DNA from: Enterobacter soli ATCC BAA-2102
Lineage (GTDB): Bacteria > Pseudomonadota > Gammaproteobacteria > Enterobacterales > Enterobacteriaceae
Direction: 5' to 3'
NCBI RefSeq assembly: GCF_001654845.1
Contig: NZ_LXES01000024.1
Coordinates: forward strand, 62,001 to 126,000
DNA: 64,000 nt
Shown here: one piece after another, positions 20,632 through 32,083 of the stretch
How the letters are laid out: each line of letters begins with the position of its first letter
Numbering within the stretch: the first letter of the stretch is position 1
Translations under genes and position numbers: made by a program
Notes under the pieces: generated by a model
What the model saw: only the letters and a program-made list of their open reading frames with translations
The model's database searches: none
What the model was told of the DNA's origin: nothing

Positions 20632-22414
20632 TCGCCTTCTCCTTCTTCTCGGCGGCTTCTGCTTCTGCACCGTAAACGCGTTTCGCTGGCGGCAGCGTGG
20701 TGATCTTCACGTCGCTGTAGTCCAGACGCGTGGTTCCATCCGCATCACGCCAGGCGAGGGTGTGTTTCAGGAAGTTGATATCGTCACGTTCGGTGCAGCC
20801 TTCATCCAGACGCTGGTGCGCGCCGCGTGACTCTTTACGGGCCAGCGCAGAGTGCGCCATACATTCGGCCACGTTCAGGCCGTGTCCCAGCTCAATGGTG
20901 TAAAGCAGGTCGGTATTGAACACGCTGGAGGTATCGGTGATACGCACGCGTTTGAAGCGCTCCTGCAACTCCGCCAGCTTGTCGACGGTTTTTTGCATCA
21001 GCTCTGGCGTACGGTAGATACCGCAGCCTTCCTCCATGGAAAGCCCCATTTCATCGCGGATTTTCGACCAGTTTTCGTTACCTTCCTGATTAACGAGGTC
21101 TTTCAGGCGTTTTTCAACGTCTGCAACCTGTGCATCCAGTGCGGTGCTATTCGCTTCACCTGCGGTGGCGGCACGTTCCATCGCGCTCTCGCCCGCCATA
21201 CGACCAAAGACGACCAGCTCTGCCAGTGAGTTTGATCCCAGACGGTTGGCGCCATGCAGGCCCACGGAGGAACACTCGCCCACGGCGAACAGGCCTTTGA
21301 TACGGGTTTCACACTGCTGATCGGTTTCGATACCGCCCATGGTGTAGTGCGCGGTTGGACGCACCGGAATCGGCTCTTTCACCGGATCGACGCCCACGTA
21401 GGCTTTTGCCAGTTCGCAGATGAACGGCAGACGTTCCAGCAATTTCTTCTCGCCCAGGTGACGCAGGTCAAGGTAGACCACATCGCCGCGCGGGGTAGGG
21501 ATGGTGTTGCCTTTGCGCCACTCGTGCCAGAAAGCCTGGGACACTTTGTCGCGTGGGCCAAGCTCCATATATTTGTTCTTCGGCTCGCCGAGCGGGGTTT
21601 CCGGGCCCATGCCGTAATCCTGCAAATAGCGATAGCCGTTTTTGTTGACCAGGATACCGCCTTCACCACGGCAACCTTCCGTCATCAGGATGCCGGAACC
21701 CGGCAGGCCAGTTGGGTGATACTGAACAAACTCCATATCACGCAGCGGTACGCCGTGGCTGAGCGCCATGCCCATCCCGTCGCCAGTCACAATCCCGCCG
21801 TTGGTGTTGTAGCGGTAAACACGGCCAGCGCCGCCGGTTGCCACCACCACGGCTTTCGCGCGGATCTGCACCAGCGTGCCTTCCATCATGTTCATCGCCA
21901 CCAGGCCACGCGCTTCGCCATCGTCCACGAGGATGTCGAGAACGAAATGTTCATCAAAGCGTTGAATCTGGGGGAACTGAAGGGAGGTCTGGAACAGGGT
22001 GTGAAGCATGTGGAAGCCGGTTTTATCGGCGGCGAACCAGGTACGTTCGATTTTCATCCCGCCGAAGCGGCGAACGTTCACGCTGCCATCCGGGCGGCGG
22101 CTCCACGGGCATCCCCACTGTTCGAGCTGGGTCATTTCCGTGGGACAGTGGTGCACGAAGTAGTCAACGACATCCTGTTCGCAAAGCCAGTCGCCCCCTG
22201 CAACCGTGTCGTGGAAATGGTATTCGAAGCTATCATGATCCTGCGCAACGGCGGCGGATCCCCCTTCGGCGGCAACCGTGTGGCTGCGCATAGGGTAGAC
22301 TTTTGAAATCAGTGCGATTTTAGCGTTTGGATTAGCCTGAGCGGCTGCAATCGCAGCACGTAATCCAGCCCCGCCAGCGCCTATAACGGCAAGATCGGCT
22401 TGAAAAGTTTGCAC
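20624..22414 (-). CDS. frdA: Fumarate reductase flavoprotein FrdA
   Basis: FrdA reduces fumarate to succinate at a covalently bound FAD during anaerobic respiration. The 596-residue protein has the dinucleotide motif [18 protein letters not shown], the flavin-linked His in [12 protein letters not shown], and the active-site block [14 protein letters not shown]. It is the first gene of frdABCD, behind an FNR-type promoter. Confidence 0.98.
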   Translation of the reverse strand: MQTFQADLAVIGAGGAGLRAAIAAAQANPNAKIALISKVYPMRSHTVAAEGGSAAVAQDHDSFEYHFHDTVAGGDWLCEQDVVDYFVHHCPTEMTQLEQWGCPWSRRPDGSVNVRRFGGMKIERTWFAADKTGFHMLHTLFQTSLQFPQIQRFDEHFVLDILVDDGEARGLVAMNMMEGTLVQIRAKAVVVATGGAGRVYRYNTNGGIVTGDGMGMALSHGVPLRDMEFVQYHPTGLPGSGILMTEGCRGEGGILVNKNGYRYLQDYGMGPETPLGEPKNKYMELGPRDKVSQAFWHEWRKGNTIPTPRGDVVYLDLRHLGEKKLLERLPFICELAKAYVGVDPVKEPIPVRPTAHYTMGGIETDQQCETRIKGLFAVGECSSVGLHGANRLGSNSLAELVVFGRMAGESAMERAATAGEANSTALDAQVADVEKRLKDLVNQEGNENWSKIRDEMGLSMEEGCGIYRTPELMQKTVDKLAELQERFKRVRITDTSSVFNTDLLYTIELGHGLNVAECMAHSALARKESRGAHQRLDEGCTERDDINFLKHTLAWRDADGTTRLDYSDVKITTLPPAKRVYGAEAEAAEKKEKANG

Positions 22415-22724
22415 GACATTCCTCCAGATTTTTGTTATTTCGCAATGCGATGAACTAAAGGTAGCTCACCTGCCCGGACGGGCTATCGCGAAAGCGTTTC
22501 CACTGCTCCTTTATGGGTAAAACAGTATAACCGCGTGGATGTGAGGGAAATTTGACGTGTTCGATTTTTTTGCTGTTATGTGCGGTGATTTATCATTGTG
22601 ATTGATGAATTGCGTCACGGAATTATCGCCTTCAATGAAATCCGCTAATTTACTGCGCAAAATTTGTCTCTGTCCCTGCTAACGAGTAGACTTCGTGCCC
22701 TTGTTTGAAATCGGAGAAGAACTC
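22415..22724. promoter_or_regulatory. frdA/epmA divergent intergenic region
   Basis: This 310-base gap carries the frd promoter near frdA. The rest presumably holds the epmA promoter. No other gene was seen. Confidence 0.65.
22524..22564 (-). promoter_or_regulatory. frdA promoter with FNR-like box
   Basis: TATACT at 22524-22529 on the minus strand fits the -10 box. TCGAACACGTCAAA (22551-22564) lies about 30 bases upstream and resembles the E. coli frdA FNR site, near -41 of a start around 22517. Its left half deviates from TTGAT. Confidence 0.65.
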
Positions 22725-23702
22725 ATGAGCGAAACGGCCACCTGGCAGCCGAGCGCGTCCATCCCTAATTTGTTAAAACGCGCAGCAATTATGGCGGAGA
22801 TCCGCCGCTTCTTTGCCGATCGCGGTGTACTTGAGGTGGAAACGCCGTGCATGAGTCAGGCAACGGTTACCGATATTCATCTGGTCCCGTTCGAAACCCG
22901 TTTTGTTGGTCCTGGTCACTCTCAGGGCATGAATCTGTATCTGATGACCAGCCCGGAATACCATATGAAGCGCCTGCTGGCGGCGGGCTGTGGCCCGGTG
23001 TATCAGCTGTGTCGCAGCTTCCGCAATGAAGAGATGGGGCGTCACCATAACCCGGAATTCACCATGCTGGAGTGGTATCGCCCGCATTATGATATGTACC
23101 GCCTGATGAATGAGGTGGACGATCTGCTGCAACAGGTACTGGATTGTGCAGAAGCCGAAACGCTCTCCTATCAACAGGCGTTCCAGCGCTATCTGGAAAT
23201 TGATCCGCTGTCTGCCGACAAAACGCAGCTGCGTGAAGTGGCGGCGAAGCTTGATTTGAGCAACGTGGCGGATACTGAAGAAGACCGCGATACGCTGCTG
23301 CAACTGCTGTTCACCTTTGGCGTTGAGCCGCAGATTGGCAAAGACCGGCCTGCTTTTGTTTACCACTTCCCGGCAAGCCAGGCTTCTCTGGCGCAGATCA
23401 GCACTGAAGATCACCGCGTGGCGGAACGCTTTGAGGTTTACTACAAAGGCATTGAGCTGGCGAACGGGTTCCACGAACTGACCGACGCGCGCGAACAGCA
23501 GCAGCGCTTCGAGCAGGACAACCGCAAGCGTAATGCGCGTAGCCTGCCGCAGCAGCCGATTGATACTCATCTGCTGGAAGCCCTGAAAGCCGGTTTGCCG
23601 GATTGCTCTGGCGTGGCGCTGGGTGTTGACCGTCTGGTGATGCTGGCGCTGGGTGCCGAGCAACTGGGCGATGTGATTGCGTTTACCGTCGACCGCGCGT
23701 AA
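22725..23702 (+). CDS. epmA: EF-P--(R)-beta-lysine ligase EpmA
   Basis: EpmA is a class II lysyl-tRNA-synthetase paralogue that joins (R)-beta-lysine to Lys34 of EF-P. The 325-residue protein has the class II motifs ([19 protein letters not shown] and [11 protein letters not shown]) but no anticodon-binding domain. The ATG at 22725 has GGAGAAGAAC before it; an in-frame ATG at 22695 would add ten residues not found in E. coli EpmA. Confidence 0.96.
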   Translation: MSETATWQPSASIPNLLKRAAIMAEIRRFFADRGVLEVETPCMSQATVTDIHLVPFETRFVGPGHSQGMNLYLMTSPEYHMKRLLAAGCGPVYQLCRSFRNEEMGRHHNPEFTMLEWYRPHYDMYRLMNEVDDLLQQVLDCAEAETLSYQQAFQRYLEIDPLSADKTQLREVAAKLDLSNVADTEEDRDTLLQLLFTFGVEPQIGKDRPAFVYHFPASQASLAQISTEDHRVAERFEVYYKGIELANGFHELTDAREQQQRFEQDNRKRNARSLPQQPIDTHLLEALKAGLPDCSGVALGVDRLVMLALGAEQLGDVIAFTVDRA

Positions 23703-23708
23703 CAACAT

Positions 23709-23734
23709 GCCGGGTGGCGCTGCGCTTACCCGGC
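23709..23734. repeat. REP element after epmA
   Basis: GCCGGGTGGCGCTGCGCTTA followed by CCCGGC is a single REP-type hairpin, six bases past the epmA stop. Confidence 0.75.
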
Positions 23735-23897
23735 TCTTATCGACTGGCAATATTCCTTTCCATTTCCGCACGACAACATTAAAAACTGCCACGCTCTCTA
23801 TACACGGGTCAATTTCTTAATTTGACCCGCATAGCCACATCATTTATCCGGTCTTTTGCTACCATCCGCGCAGTTTACTTCTCCTTCGGATGGCTCT

Positions 23898-25397
23898 ATG
23901 TCCCACTCACTCAAAAAGATGACCCTCATCGGGCTCATTCTGATGATTTTTACCTCCGTCTTTGGCTTTGCGAATAGCCCATCTGCGTTCTACCTGATGG
24001 GTTACAGCGCGACGCCGTTCTATATCGTTTCTGCTCTGTTCTTCTTTATTCCGTTTGCGCTGATGATGGCGGAAATGGGCTCGGCTTACCGGAAAGAAGA
24101 GGGTGGGATTTATTCGTGGATGAATAACAGCGTCGGCCCGCGCTACGCGTTTATCGGCACGTTTATGTGGTTCTCCTCTTACGTGGTCTGGATGGTCAGC
24201 ACGGCGGCGAAAGTCTGGGTGCCGTTTTCCACGTTTTTGTTTGGGGCCGATAAAACACAGGTCTGGTCGCTGGCGGGTCTGAGCTCCACGCAGGTTGTGG
24301 GGATCCTGGCAGTCCTCTGGATGGTGGTGGTGACGCTGGTGGCGTCGAAAGGTATCAATAAAATTGCCCGCATTACTGCCGTGGGGGGGATCGCAGTGAT
24401 GTGCCTGAACCTGGTACTGTTGCTGGTGAGTATCGCCATTCTGTGTCTGAACGGCGGGCATTTCGCGCAGGAGGTGAATTTCGTTTCATCGCCTAATCCG
24501 GGCTACCAGTCTGGCCTCGCCATGCTCTCTTTTGTGGTATTTGCCATCTTTGCCTACGGCGGTATTGAGGCTGTGGGCGGCCTGGTTGATAAGACCGAGA
24601 ACCCAGAGAAGAACTTTGCCAAAGGGATTATCTTTGCCGCCATTGTTATCTCCGTTGGCTACTCGCTGGCGATTTTCCTTTGGGGCGTGAGCACCAACTG
24701 GCAGCAGGTGTTGAGTAACAACACCACTAATCTCGGCAATGTTACGTATGTGCTGATGAAAAGCCTGGGGGTGACACTGGGGCAGGCAATGCATCTGTCG
24801 CCAGACGCCGCGGCAACAATGGGCGTCTGGTTTGCACGCATAACCGGTCTGTCGATGTTCCTTGCCTATACCGGCGCATTCTTCACGCTTATCTATTCGC
24901 CGCTCAAAGCCATTATTCAGGGCACGCCAAAAGCGCTGTGGCCGGCACGCATGACACAGCTGAATACCGCGGGTATGCCTGCCAACGCCATGTGGATGCA
25001 GTGTCTGTTGGTCTGCGTGTTCATTCTGCTGGTGTCGTTTGGTGGGGATACGGCATCCGCGTTTTATAACAAGCTGACCCTGATGGCGAACGTGTCGATG
25101 ACGCTGCCTTATCTTTTCCTGACGCTGGCGTTCCCGTTCTTCAAGGCGAAGCAGGATCTTGAGCGTCCGTTTGTGATTTTCAAAACGCGCGCTGCAACGC
25201 TGCTGGCGACAATGGTTGTGGTGCTGGTGGTCGCATTCGCCAATATCTTTACCATTATCCAGCCGGTGATCGAAGCGAATGACTGGAACAGCGCGCTGTG
25301 GATGGTGGGTGGGCCGATCTTCTTCTCGCTGCTGGCGATGGGAATTTATGAGAACTACCGTCGACGTTCGACGGCCTTTGTTGCCGAAGTGGCGTAG
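23898..25397 (+). CDS. yjeM: APC-family amino-acid transporter YjeM
   Basis: This 499-residue permease belongs to the basic amino acid/polyamine antiporter group of the APC superfamily. It has about 12 hydrophobic segments, and FGFANSPSAFYLMGYSA follows the first. Its substrate is not known to me. The start at MSHSLKKMTLIGL matches E. coli YjeM. The E. coli neighbours yjeN and yjeO are missing downstream. Confidence 0.9.
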   Translation: MSHSLKKMTLIGLILMIFTSVFGFANSPSAFYLMGYSATPFYIVSALFFFIPFALMMAEMGSAYRKEEGGIYSWMNNSVGPRYAFIGTFMWFSSYVVWMVSTAAKVWVPFSTFLFGADKTQVWSLAGLSSTQVVGILAVLWMVVVTLVASKGINKIARITAVGGIAVMCLNLVLLLVSIAILCLNGGHFAQEVNFVSSPNPGYQSGLAMLSFVVFAIFAYGGIEAVGGLVDKTENPEKNFAKGIIFAAIVISVGYSLAIFLWGVSTNWQQVLSNNTTNLGNVTYVLMKSLGVTLGQAMHLSPDAAATMGVWFARITGLSMFLAYTGAFFTLIYSPLKAIIQGTPKALWPARMTQLNTAGMPANAMWMQCLLVCVFILLVSFGGDTASAFYNKLTLMANVSMTLPYLFLTLAFPFFKAKQDLERPFVIFKTRAATLLATMVVVLVVAFANIFTIIQPVIEANDWNSALWMVGGPIFFSLLAMGIYENYRRRSTAFVAEVA

Positions 25398-25402
25398 TGA
25401 AT

Positions 25403-25430
25403 AAAAAACCCCTCCCGGATGGGAGGGGTC
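25403..25430 (-). terminator. Terminator of mscM
   Basis: On the minus strand ACCCCTCCC, ATCC, GGGAGGGGT is followed by TTTTTTATT. The yjeM stop lies just beyond, so the hairpin may also mark the end of yjeM mRNA. Confidence 0.8.
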
Positions 25431-25434
25431 AGGG

Positions 25435-28400
25435 CTACAAACTTCCCGCCGGGCGCTTACGCGCCGCTGATGTCACCGTTCTTGCCGTCTTACGACCATC
25501 CAGACTTTCCAGGCGCATCTGGAATGGAGGGAACGGCATATCGATACCGTGCTCGCGGAAGCCTGCCAGAATCAGCTGGTGGATCTCGTGGCGCAGCGGC
25601 ATTCGATGCCCCATTTCAGCCGCATAAATACGCAGCTCGAAAATCTGGATCCCCTGCTGCAAATCGACCAGGAAGACTTCCGGTGCCGGGTTGTCTATCA
25701 CCAGCGAGCAGCGCTCTGCGGCGGTGTACAGGATTTGCGTCACCTCTTCGCTGTTTGCATCTGATGGCGCAGGCACGGTCAGCACCACACGCGTAACGGA
25801 GTCTGACAACGACCAGTTGATAAACTGCTCGGTGATAAACGCCTTATTTGGCACGATGATCTCTTTACGATCCCAGTCGCTGATCGTCGTCGCACGGGTG
25901 TTGATCCTGGTGACACTGCCGGTCAAGTCGCGGATCGTCACCGTATCGCCGATACGGATCGGTTTTTCAAACAGGATGATCAGGCCGGAAACAAAGTTGG
26001 CGAAAATCTCCTGCAAGCCAAAGCCCAGGCCAACGGTGAGGGCAGCAACCAGCCACTGTAGCTTCGACCACTCAATACCAATCATCGAGAACCCAACCAG
26101 CCCACCAAACAGCATGATCAGATATTTGGTGATGGTGGTAATGGCATAGCCCGTACCTGGCGCTAAATCCAGGTGTTGCAGCAGCGCCAGTTCCAGCAGA
26201 GCAGGGAAGTTACGGATAAGCTGCGTGGTGATGATCAGCACCAGAATCGCAATCAGCACCGCGCCCAGGGTGATAGGCTCAAGGCTTTCAACACCCTGTA
26301 CCGTCGACGTGACATCCCACAGCGAGATGTTTTCGAGGAAGCCAAATGCAGAGTGGATCTCAGACCACAGGAAAATCACCGAGAGCAGGGCAATCAGCAT
26401 CAGGATCGAGCGTACCAGTCGCAGGGACTGGGTACTGATAGCATCGAGATCCAGTTCAACATCATCCGCATCGGTGTTCCCTTCCGTGCTGTTGGTATGG
26501 TGCGATTCCTCTTCACCTCGGGCACGCTGCGCGAGGATCTCCGCGCGGCGGTGCTTGGCACGGTCGAACGCCAGCCTGCGGCGCTGGATAAGCATCCATC
26601 GGCGAATAACGTGGTAGACCACCAGGAGCAGGAACCAGATGGCGACTGACGTTTCCAGCCGCGCCAGCAGCGCCTGCGCAGTAGCCAGATAACCCACGGC
26701 TGCCGCCAGGATCGCGAGCAGTGGAGCAGAGAGCATCAGGTTCCACAGCAGGCGGTTGAACATGTTATCGCCGCTGCCGGTTTTATCGAGATACAGCGGA
26801 ATACCGGCACGTTTGAGGCTGAGCTTAACCATCGCCAGCGCGCCGCAAATCAGCATAAAGCACAGACGACCCAACGAGCCGGAGAATTCACGGTCATTGA
26901 GGTTATCGAACATGATAAGCGCCATGATCAGAGGCACGATAAGCCCGATGCTCATCAGGTAATAACGCATGGCGCGCGCCACGCGATTCCGCGGCCAGCC
27001 AAAGTGGGCTATGAACAGGCCGTTCGGACGGGCAAACGTGGCGCAAATCATCACCACCCACAGCAGCGGAACGGTGGCGGTCACACCATCGCCAATCGCC
27101 ACCGCCAGCGGATAAGGCCAGGCCTCCCGCAGGCCGTAGCCGAGCGTCATCCACAGCACCGGCAGCGGCGAGGCAACGAGAATCGACCAGAATACCGTGC
27201 GTAGCGTTAGCCAGAAGTGATCCTGCGTCACCTTGCCGACGCGCGCACTGGAGCGCTCCAGGAAGCGGGTAAAGTGCCTGCGCGAATAAATACTGCAACC
27301 CACCAGAATCAATGCCCCCAGCAGCGGGAAGATCGTCTCTTTGCTGGTGAGCATCATCACGCTGGCCTGGCCCAACTGGCTGAAGGTATCCAGTGAAATA
27401 AGGCGGCGCAGATCCTGCACGATTTCAATTGGCCAGGAGAAGGTCATCGGGCGGACGTCGGAAGTCCAGAACAGGTAGCGGTGCGTCGCCTCGTTCACCT
27501 CTTTCAGCGCATCTTCAAGCTGGCTGTTAGACACTTTCAGCTTGGTGAGCTCGAGGATAAGCGTATCGCCACCCTGAAGCAGTGAATTCAGCAGCTCGCG
27601 TTGGGTGCGCATCTGCGCGTCCAGAATGCGGTTTTGCTCACTGGTCAGCGGCTGCCCGTCGGCCTGACGGATCTGGCGGATTTGCGGCTGTTTGTTGAGG
27701 AGATCTTCAAAATGCAGGCGCTGGACGCGCAGTTGTGCCATTTCAGTATCAAGCTGTTGTGGCTTTGGCATTTCCGGCAAGCGTGCAACCTGCGCGCGTA
27801 ATGCTTCGCCCAGCAGGTTTGAGGAGCCAAGCCACTGGGATTGCTCGCGCAGGGTATTCAGCGCCTGACGTACCTGCAAGGTTTGGTTAGTGGCCTGACG
27901 CTGTTGCGACGCCACCAGATCCATACGCTGTGCTTGCTGGTTCAGGGCGGCAGAAAGCTCGCGGTTAACCTTAAACTGATCGACAATCCCGACGGGCAGG
28001 TTATCGCTGTTTTCGGCAAGTAATTCCGTGCTTTCCAGCGCTTTTTCAGCTTCACGCTGGCGCTGGCTGTTTAGCTGGTTACGCAGGGTCTGTAACCAGG
28101 CATCAAGCTGCTCACTCTGCTTTTGCGCCAGCTCGGAACGCATCCGCGACAGCTCCTGGCGGTTGTTGGCAGACAGTTGCGCCAGCTCCAGCTCATCCAC
28201 CAGGGCTTTGAGTCTGGCGGATTCAGCCTGAATGGCAAGATTCTGCGCCTGGTTAAGCGGGGTATTACCGGTCTGTGTCCCGACACGTCGCTCAACTTCA
28301 CTGAGCTGGCGGCGGGCATCGGTTTGCTGTTGTGGAAGCTGGTTGAGCGAATCGGCAATTTCACGTGCGCGCTCCTGCTCCTGCTGAGCCATACGACTCT

Positions 28401-28758
28401 TTTCCAGAAGCTGGCTGCTGACTTGCAGGATCTCCTGATTAAGCGCGTCGGAGGTCATGCCCGCAGGCACCTCGCGCGGTTCATCGCGCAGGTTATTCAA
28501 CTGCGAGCGCAGCGTTTGCGAAAGTTTGGGGAAGTTATCGATAACCTGCTGATATTGCTGAGCACGCTCAAGGGAACCTTTGCGTTCCTCGAGCGCGTTC
28601 AGCGCGGCCTGGAGCGATTCGACGGTTTCAGGCTGCGCGGGTTTTGCCGCTTTTGCCTGCTCCAGCTCCTGGGTTATCTGTTTGGCGTCGGGGGCTGTCG
28701 CTGCGTACGCCCCCATGCTGAGGCACCAGGCCATCAGTAGTACGATAATCGGGCGCAC
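25435..28758 (-). CDS. mscM: Mechanosensitive channel MscM (YjeP)
   Basis: MscM is a large MscS-type channel of miniconductance that releases solutes on osmotic downshock. The 1107-residue protein has a signal peptide, a long periplasmic coiled-coil region (about residues 20-480), about eleven transmembrane helices, and a C-terminal MscS pore and beta domain (FGLQEIFANFVSGLIILFEK, then WDRKEIIVPN). I chose the GTG at 28758 because AAGGA lies eight bases upstream and the length equals the E. coli protein; an ATG at 28803 would overlap psd. It follows psd by 19 bases. Confidence 0.93.
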   Translation of the reverse strand: MRPIIVLLMAWCLSMGAYAATAPDAKQITQELEQAKAAKPAQPETVESLQAALNALEERKGSLERAQQYQQVIDNFPKLSQTLRSQLNNLRDEPREVPAGMTSDALNQEILQVSSQLLEKSRMAQQEQERAREIADSLNQLPQQQTDARRQLSEVERRVGTQTGNTPLNQAQNLAIQAESARLKALVDELELAQLSANNRQELSRMRSELAQKQSEQLDAWLQTLRNQLNSQRQREAEKALESTELLAENSDNLPVGIVDQFKVNRELSAALNQQAQRMDLVASQQRQATNQTLQVRQALNTLREQSQWLGSSNLLGEALRAQVARLPEMPKPQQLDTEMAQLRVQRLHFEDLLNKQPQIRQIRQADGQPLTSEQNRILDAQMRTQRELLNSLLQGGDTLILELTKLKVSNSQLEDALKEVNEATHRYLFWTSDVRPMTFSWPIEIVQDLRRLISLDTFSQLGQASVMMLTSKETIFPLLGALILVGCSIYSRRHFTRFLERSSARVGKVTQDHFWLTLRTVFWSILVASPLPVLWMTLGYGLREAWPYPLAVAIGDGVTATVPLLWVVMICATFARPNGLFIAHFGWPRNRVARAMRYYLMSIGLIVPLIMALIMFDNLNDREFSGSLGRLCFMLICGALAMVKLSLKRAGIPLYLDKTGSGDNMFNRLLWNLMLSAPLLAILAAAVGYLATAQALLARLETSVAIWFLLLVVYHVIRRWMLIQRRRLAFDRAKHRRAEILAQRARGEEESHHTNSTEGNTDADDVELDLDAISTQSLRLVRSILMLIALLSVIFLWSEIHSAFGFLENISLWDVTSTVQGVESLEPITLGAVLIAILVLIITTQLIRNFPALLELALLQHLDLAPGTGYAITTITKYLIMLFGGLVGFSMIGIEWSKLQWLVAALTVGLGFGLQEIFANFVSGLIILFEKPIRIGDTVTIRDLTGSVTRINTRATTISDWDRKEIIVPNKAFITEQFINWSLSDSVTRVVLTVPAPSDANSEEVTQILYTAAERCSLVIDNPAPEVFLVDLQQGIQIFELRIYAAEMGHRMPLRHEIHQLILAGFREHGIDMPFPPFQMRLESLDGRKTARTVTSAARKRPAGSL

Positions 28759-28777
28759 GTCAGCGGTCCTTCTGTTG

Positions 28778-29746
28778 TTAGCCTTCGTCTTTTTTGTCGT
28801 CAACCAGCGGGCTGGCGTCGTGCTCTGCTTTAATCTCTTCTTCTGCCAGCGGTGCAGGCTCTGCGTCCGGCGTGGCGAAGGTTTCGGTAGAAACGGCCAG
28901 CGGCTGACCCAGTTTGGTCACTGACAGGCTTTCCAACTGCTCTACCAGGTTTACTTTACCCGGCGCAAACAGGTTGATAACCGTAGAGCCCAGCTTGAAG
29001 CGGCCCATTTCCTGGCCTTTCAGCAGCGCCACGGAGCCTTCTGCTTCGCCCGCAGGCCATGTCCAGCGCTTGATAACACCTTCGCGTGGCGGGGTGATGG
29101 TGCCCGCCCAGACGGTTTCGATGCTGCCTACAATGGTAGCACCCACCAGAATCTGCGCCATTGGGCCAAATTCAGTATCAAACAGGCAGATGACGCGTTC
29201 GTTACGGGCGAACAGGTTCGGGACGTTCTGCGCGGTCAGGTGGTTCACAGAGAACAGGTCGCCTGGCACATAGATCATTTCACGCAGGATGCCGTTGCAT
29301 GGCATATGCACGCGGTGATAGTCGCGCGGCGAAAGATAGGTGGTGGCGAATGACCCGTTGCGGAACAGGTCAGCCATCAGGTAATTACCCGCCAGCAGCG
29401 CTTCCAGGCTGTAGTTGTGGCCTTTCGCCTGCAAAATTTTGTCGTCTTCGATTTTACCGAGCTGGCTGATGACGCCGTCAGCAGGCATGACCAGCACGTT
29501 AGGGTCGGTGTTTACCGGGCGAACGTCGTCGCGCAGGGGACGGACGAAGAACTCGTTGAAAGTGCGATAGCTGGCGGTGTCCGGCTTCTGCGCCTCTTTC
29601 ATGTCGACCTTGTAGTATTTCACAAACAGGTCGATGACCAGTTTGGTCAGCCAGCCTGCTCGTTTGCTCGCGCCCCAGCCCGCCAGGCGAGTGAGCCACA
29701 GTTTTGGCAGAATGTATTGAAGCGAAAGTTTAAATGAGTTTAACAA
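28778..29746 (-). CDS. psd: Phosphatidylserine decarboxylase proenzyme
   Basis: Psd makes phosphatidylethanolamine from phosphatidylserine at the inner membrane. The 322-residue proenzyme has the self-cleavage motif LGST in [13 protein letters not shown]; the serine becomes the pyruvoyl group. I chose the TTG start at 29746 because GGAGG lies five bases before it and the length then equals the E. coli protein; an ATG at 29788 has no such site. Confidence 0.95.
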   Translation of the reverse strand: MLNSFKLSLQYILPKLWLTRLAGWGASKRAGWLTKLVIDLFVKYYKVDMKEAQKPDTASYRTFNEFFVRPLRDDVRPVNTDPNVLVMPADGVISQLGKIEDDKILQAKGHNYSLEALLAGNYLMADLFRNGSFATTYLSPRDYHRVHMPCNGILREMIYVPGDLFSVNHLTAQNVPNLFARNERVICLFDTEFGPMAQILVGATIVGSIETVWAGTITPPREGVIKRWTWPAGEAEGSVALLKGQEMGRFKLGSTVINLFAPGKVNLVEQLESLSVTKLGQPLAVSTETFATPDAEPAPLAEEEIKAEHDASPLVDDKKDEG

Positions 29747-29843
29747 GGTAGCCTCCAGGCCATTGTTTTGTCGTTCCTGATCCGGCATTACGCTGCCGGA
29801 ACCTGAAAAAAGGGGACGATTTTAGCGATGCTTAGCTTAGTTG

Positions 29844-30896
29844 TCAGTTATCCGAATCAGAAAAGTTTTTACGCGTTTTTACGTCTTCCATGCTCTCAAG
29901 AATTCGGTGATAGTTTTCAAAGCGGGTTTCCGCAATTTCACCGTTCTCTACCGCTTCACGGATAGCACAACCTGGGTCGTTATCGTGTTTGCAGTCGCGA
30001 TATTTGCAAGCGCCTAAATAATCATGGAATTCGACAAAACCATTGAAGATTTGTTCCGGTTCGAGGTGCCACAGGCCGAATTCGCGCACGCCCGGGGAGT
30101 CGATCACGTCGCCGCCGTGCGGGAAGTGATACAGACGCGAGGCGGTGGTGGTGTGCTGGCCCAGACCTGAAACATTCGAGACATCGTTCGTCAGGATCTC
30201 TTGCTGGAGGCCAAGCAGGTTATTCAGCAGGCTGGATTTACCCACGCCGGATTGACCCGCAAAGATGCTGATCCGGTCGGTCAGCGCTTCTTCTAACGGT
30301 TTCAGGCCATCTTTGGTGTGGCTGGAGACCATCAGCACGCGATAACCAATCTTGCGGTAGATATCCATCTGCTCGTTAACAAAGGCCATGCCGTCGTCAT
30401 CCAGCAGATCGATTTTGTTCAACACGATGATCGGTTCAACCTGAAGCGTTTCGCAAGCAACGAGGTAGCGGTCGATGATATTGAGCGAAAGCTCCGGTAA
30501 AATCGCCGAAACGATGACGATCTGGTCAATGTTGGCGGCAATCGGTTTTACGCCATCGTAGAAATCCGGGCGGGTTAACACCGATGTGCGTTCATGTACG
30601 GCCTCAACGATACCTTTTACCGTCACACCTTCCGCGGCTTCTTTGCCTGGACGCCAGACCACGCGGTCACCGGTAACCAGTGAACGGATGGTGCGACGGA
30701 TATTACAACGGTGGATATCCCCGTCGGCGGATTCGACATCGGCATGCATACCAAAACGGCTAATCACGACACCTTCTGTCGCTTCGCCAAACAGGTTGTC
30801 GTCGTAATCCGGCTTCTCCGAAGTGGTTTTAAGACGGCGCTGGTGATTGGCGTTGACGCGGCGCTGCTGCCCTTTGGAGAGTTTATTTTTACTCAA
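29844..30896 (-). CDS. rsgA: Ribosome small-subunit GTPase RsgA
   Basis: RsgA is a circularly permuted GTPase that checks late 30S subunit maturation. The 350-residue protein has an N-terminal OB fold, G4 NKIDLL before G1 [10 protein letters not shown], and a C-terminal zinc module with [15 protein letters not shown] chose the TTG at 30896 ([14 protein letters not shown]) as start, with AGGAG nine bases before it; this equals the E. coli length. It diverges from orn across 107 bases. Confidence 0.95.
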   Translation of the reverse strand: MSKNKLSKGQQRRVNANHQRRLKTTSEKPDYDDNLFGEATEGVVISRFGMHADVESADGDIHRCNIRRTIRSLVTGDRVVWRPGKEAAEGVTVKGIVEAVHERTSVLTRPDFYDGVKPIAANIDQIVIVSAILPELSLNIIDRYLVACETLQVEPIIVLNKIDLLDDDGMAFVNEQMDIYRKIGYRVLMVSSHTKDGLKPLEEALTDRISIFAGQSGVGKSSLLNNLLGLQQEILTNDVSNVSGLGQHTTTASRLYHFPHGGDVIDSPGVREFGLWHLEPEQIFNGFVEFHDYLGACKYRDCKHDNDPGCAIREAVENGEIAETRFENYHRILESMEDVKTRKNFSDSDN

Positions 30897-31003
30897 TCGC
30901 ACTGGCTCCTGGTCGCCCGTGATGGGCAAAACCTCTATGATACACTCTAATTAATACTAGTTAACCTGCTACCGCCGGTTATGCGAGAAGGGTGGAAAAT
31001 AAC

Positions 31004-31549
31004 ATGAGCGCAGATGAAAACAACCTGATTTGGATTGATCTTGAAATGACCGGGCTGGATCCCGAGCGCGATCGCATTATTGAGATTGCCACGCTGGTCA
31101 CCGATGCAAACCTCAATATTCTGGCTGAAGGGCCAACCATTGCCGTTCATCAGTCTGATGAACAACTTGCGCTGATGGATGACTGGAACGTGCGTACCCA
31201 TACCGGCAGCGGGCTGGTGGATCGCGTGAAGGCCAGCACGCAGGGCGATCGTGATGCGGAGCTGGCGACCATTGAGTTTCTGAAGCAGTGGGTTCCGGAA
31301 GGGAAATCACCTATCTGCGGTAACAGTATTGGCCAGGATCGCCGTTTCCTGTTTAAGTACATGCCGGAACTGGAAGCTTACTTCCACTACCGTTACCTGG
31401 ATGTCAGCACCCTGAAAGAGCTGGCGCGTCGCTGGAAACCTGAAATTCTGGACGGCTTTAAAAAACAGGGCACCCACCAGGCGATGGATGATATCCGTGA
31501 GTCTGTAGCGGAACTGGCTTACTACCGCGAGAATTTTATTAAGCTGTGA
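31004..31549 (+). CDS. orn: Oligoribonuclease
   Basis: Orn is an essential 3'-to-5' exonuclease that degrades the dinucleotides left at the end of RNA decay. The 181-residue protein has the DEDDh site: Asp12 and Glu14 in IDLEMTG, and later aspartates and histidine in [14 protein letters not shown]. The ATG at 31004 gives the known length, after an AGAAGGGTGG leader. A terminator follows, and the glyVXY promoter is next. Confidence 0.98.
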   Translation: MSADENNLIWIDLEMTGLDPERDRIIEIATLVTDANLNILAEGPTIAVHQSDEQLALMDDWNVRTHTGSGLVDRVKASTQGDRDAELATIEFLKQWVPEGKSPICGNSIGQDRRFLFKYMPELEAYFHYRYLDVSTLKELARRWKPEILDGFKKQGTHQAMDDIRESVAELAYYRENFIKL

Positions 31550-31558
31550 TTTTTGAGG

Positions 31559-31587
31559 CCCGGCACCCTTGCGTTGCCGGGTTTTTG
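31559..31587 (+). terminator. Terminator after orn
   Basis: CCCGGCA, a short loop and TGCCGGG are followed by TTTTTG. Confidence 0.85.
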
Positions 31588-31659
31588 TCGTTAAATTGTG
31601 CAGCTTGCTGATTAATTAATCACTTGAACAAGATTTCGAAAAAATCGCTTTCAGGGGGG

Positions 31660-31687
31660 TTGCAGCTAAAAGGATTTCTCGTATAAT
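31660..31687 (+). promoter_or_regulatory. Promoter of the three tRNA-Gly genes
   Basis: TTGCAG (31660-31665) and TATAAT (31682-31687) are 16 bases apart, followed by a GC-rich discriminator (GCGCCTCCC) typical of stable-RNA operons. Confidence 0.85.
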
Positions 31688-31747
31688 GCGCCTCCCGTAA
31701 CGACAGAGAATTACGCGTTACGACAGCAACAAAAGCAGTACAGATTT

Positions 31748-31823
<76 letters not shown>

Positions 31824-31867
31824 AAATTTGAAAGTATCGCAAGATACGCCAGCATCAGAACACCCAA

Positions 31868-31943
<76 letters not shown>

Positions 31944-31987
31944 AAATTTGAAAGTATCGGAAGATACGTCAGCACCAGAACACCCAA

Positions 31988-32063
<76 letters not shown>

Positions 32064-32083
32064 AATTCTTCTTCGTCTCTAAA

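Noticed and set aside
21254..22306. 350-codon open frame antisense to frdA
   Set aside because: Opposite the conserved flavoprotein coding sequence; composition is typical of a mirrored frame.
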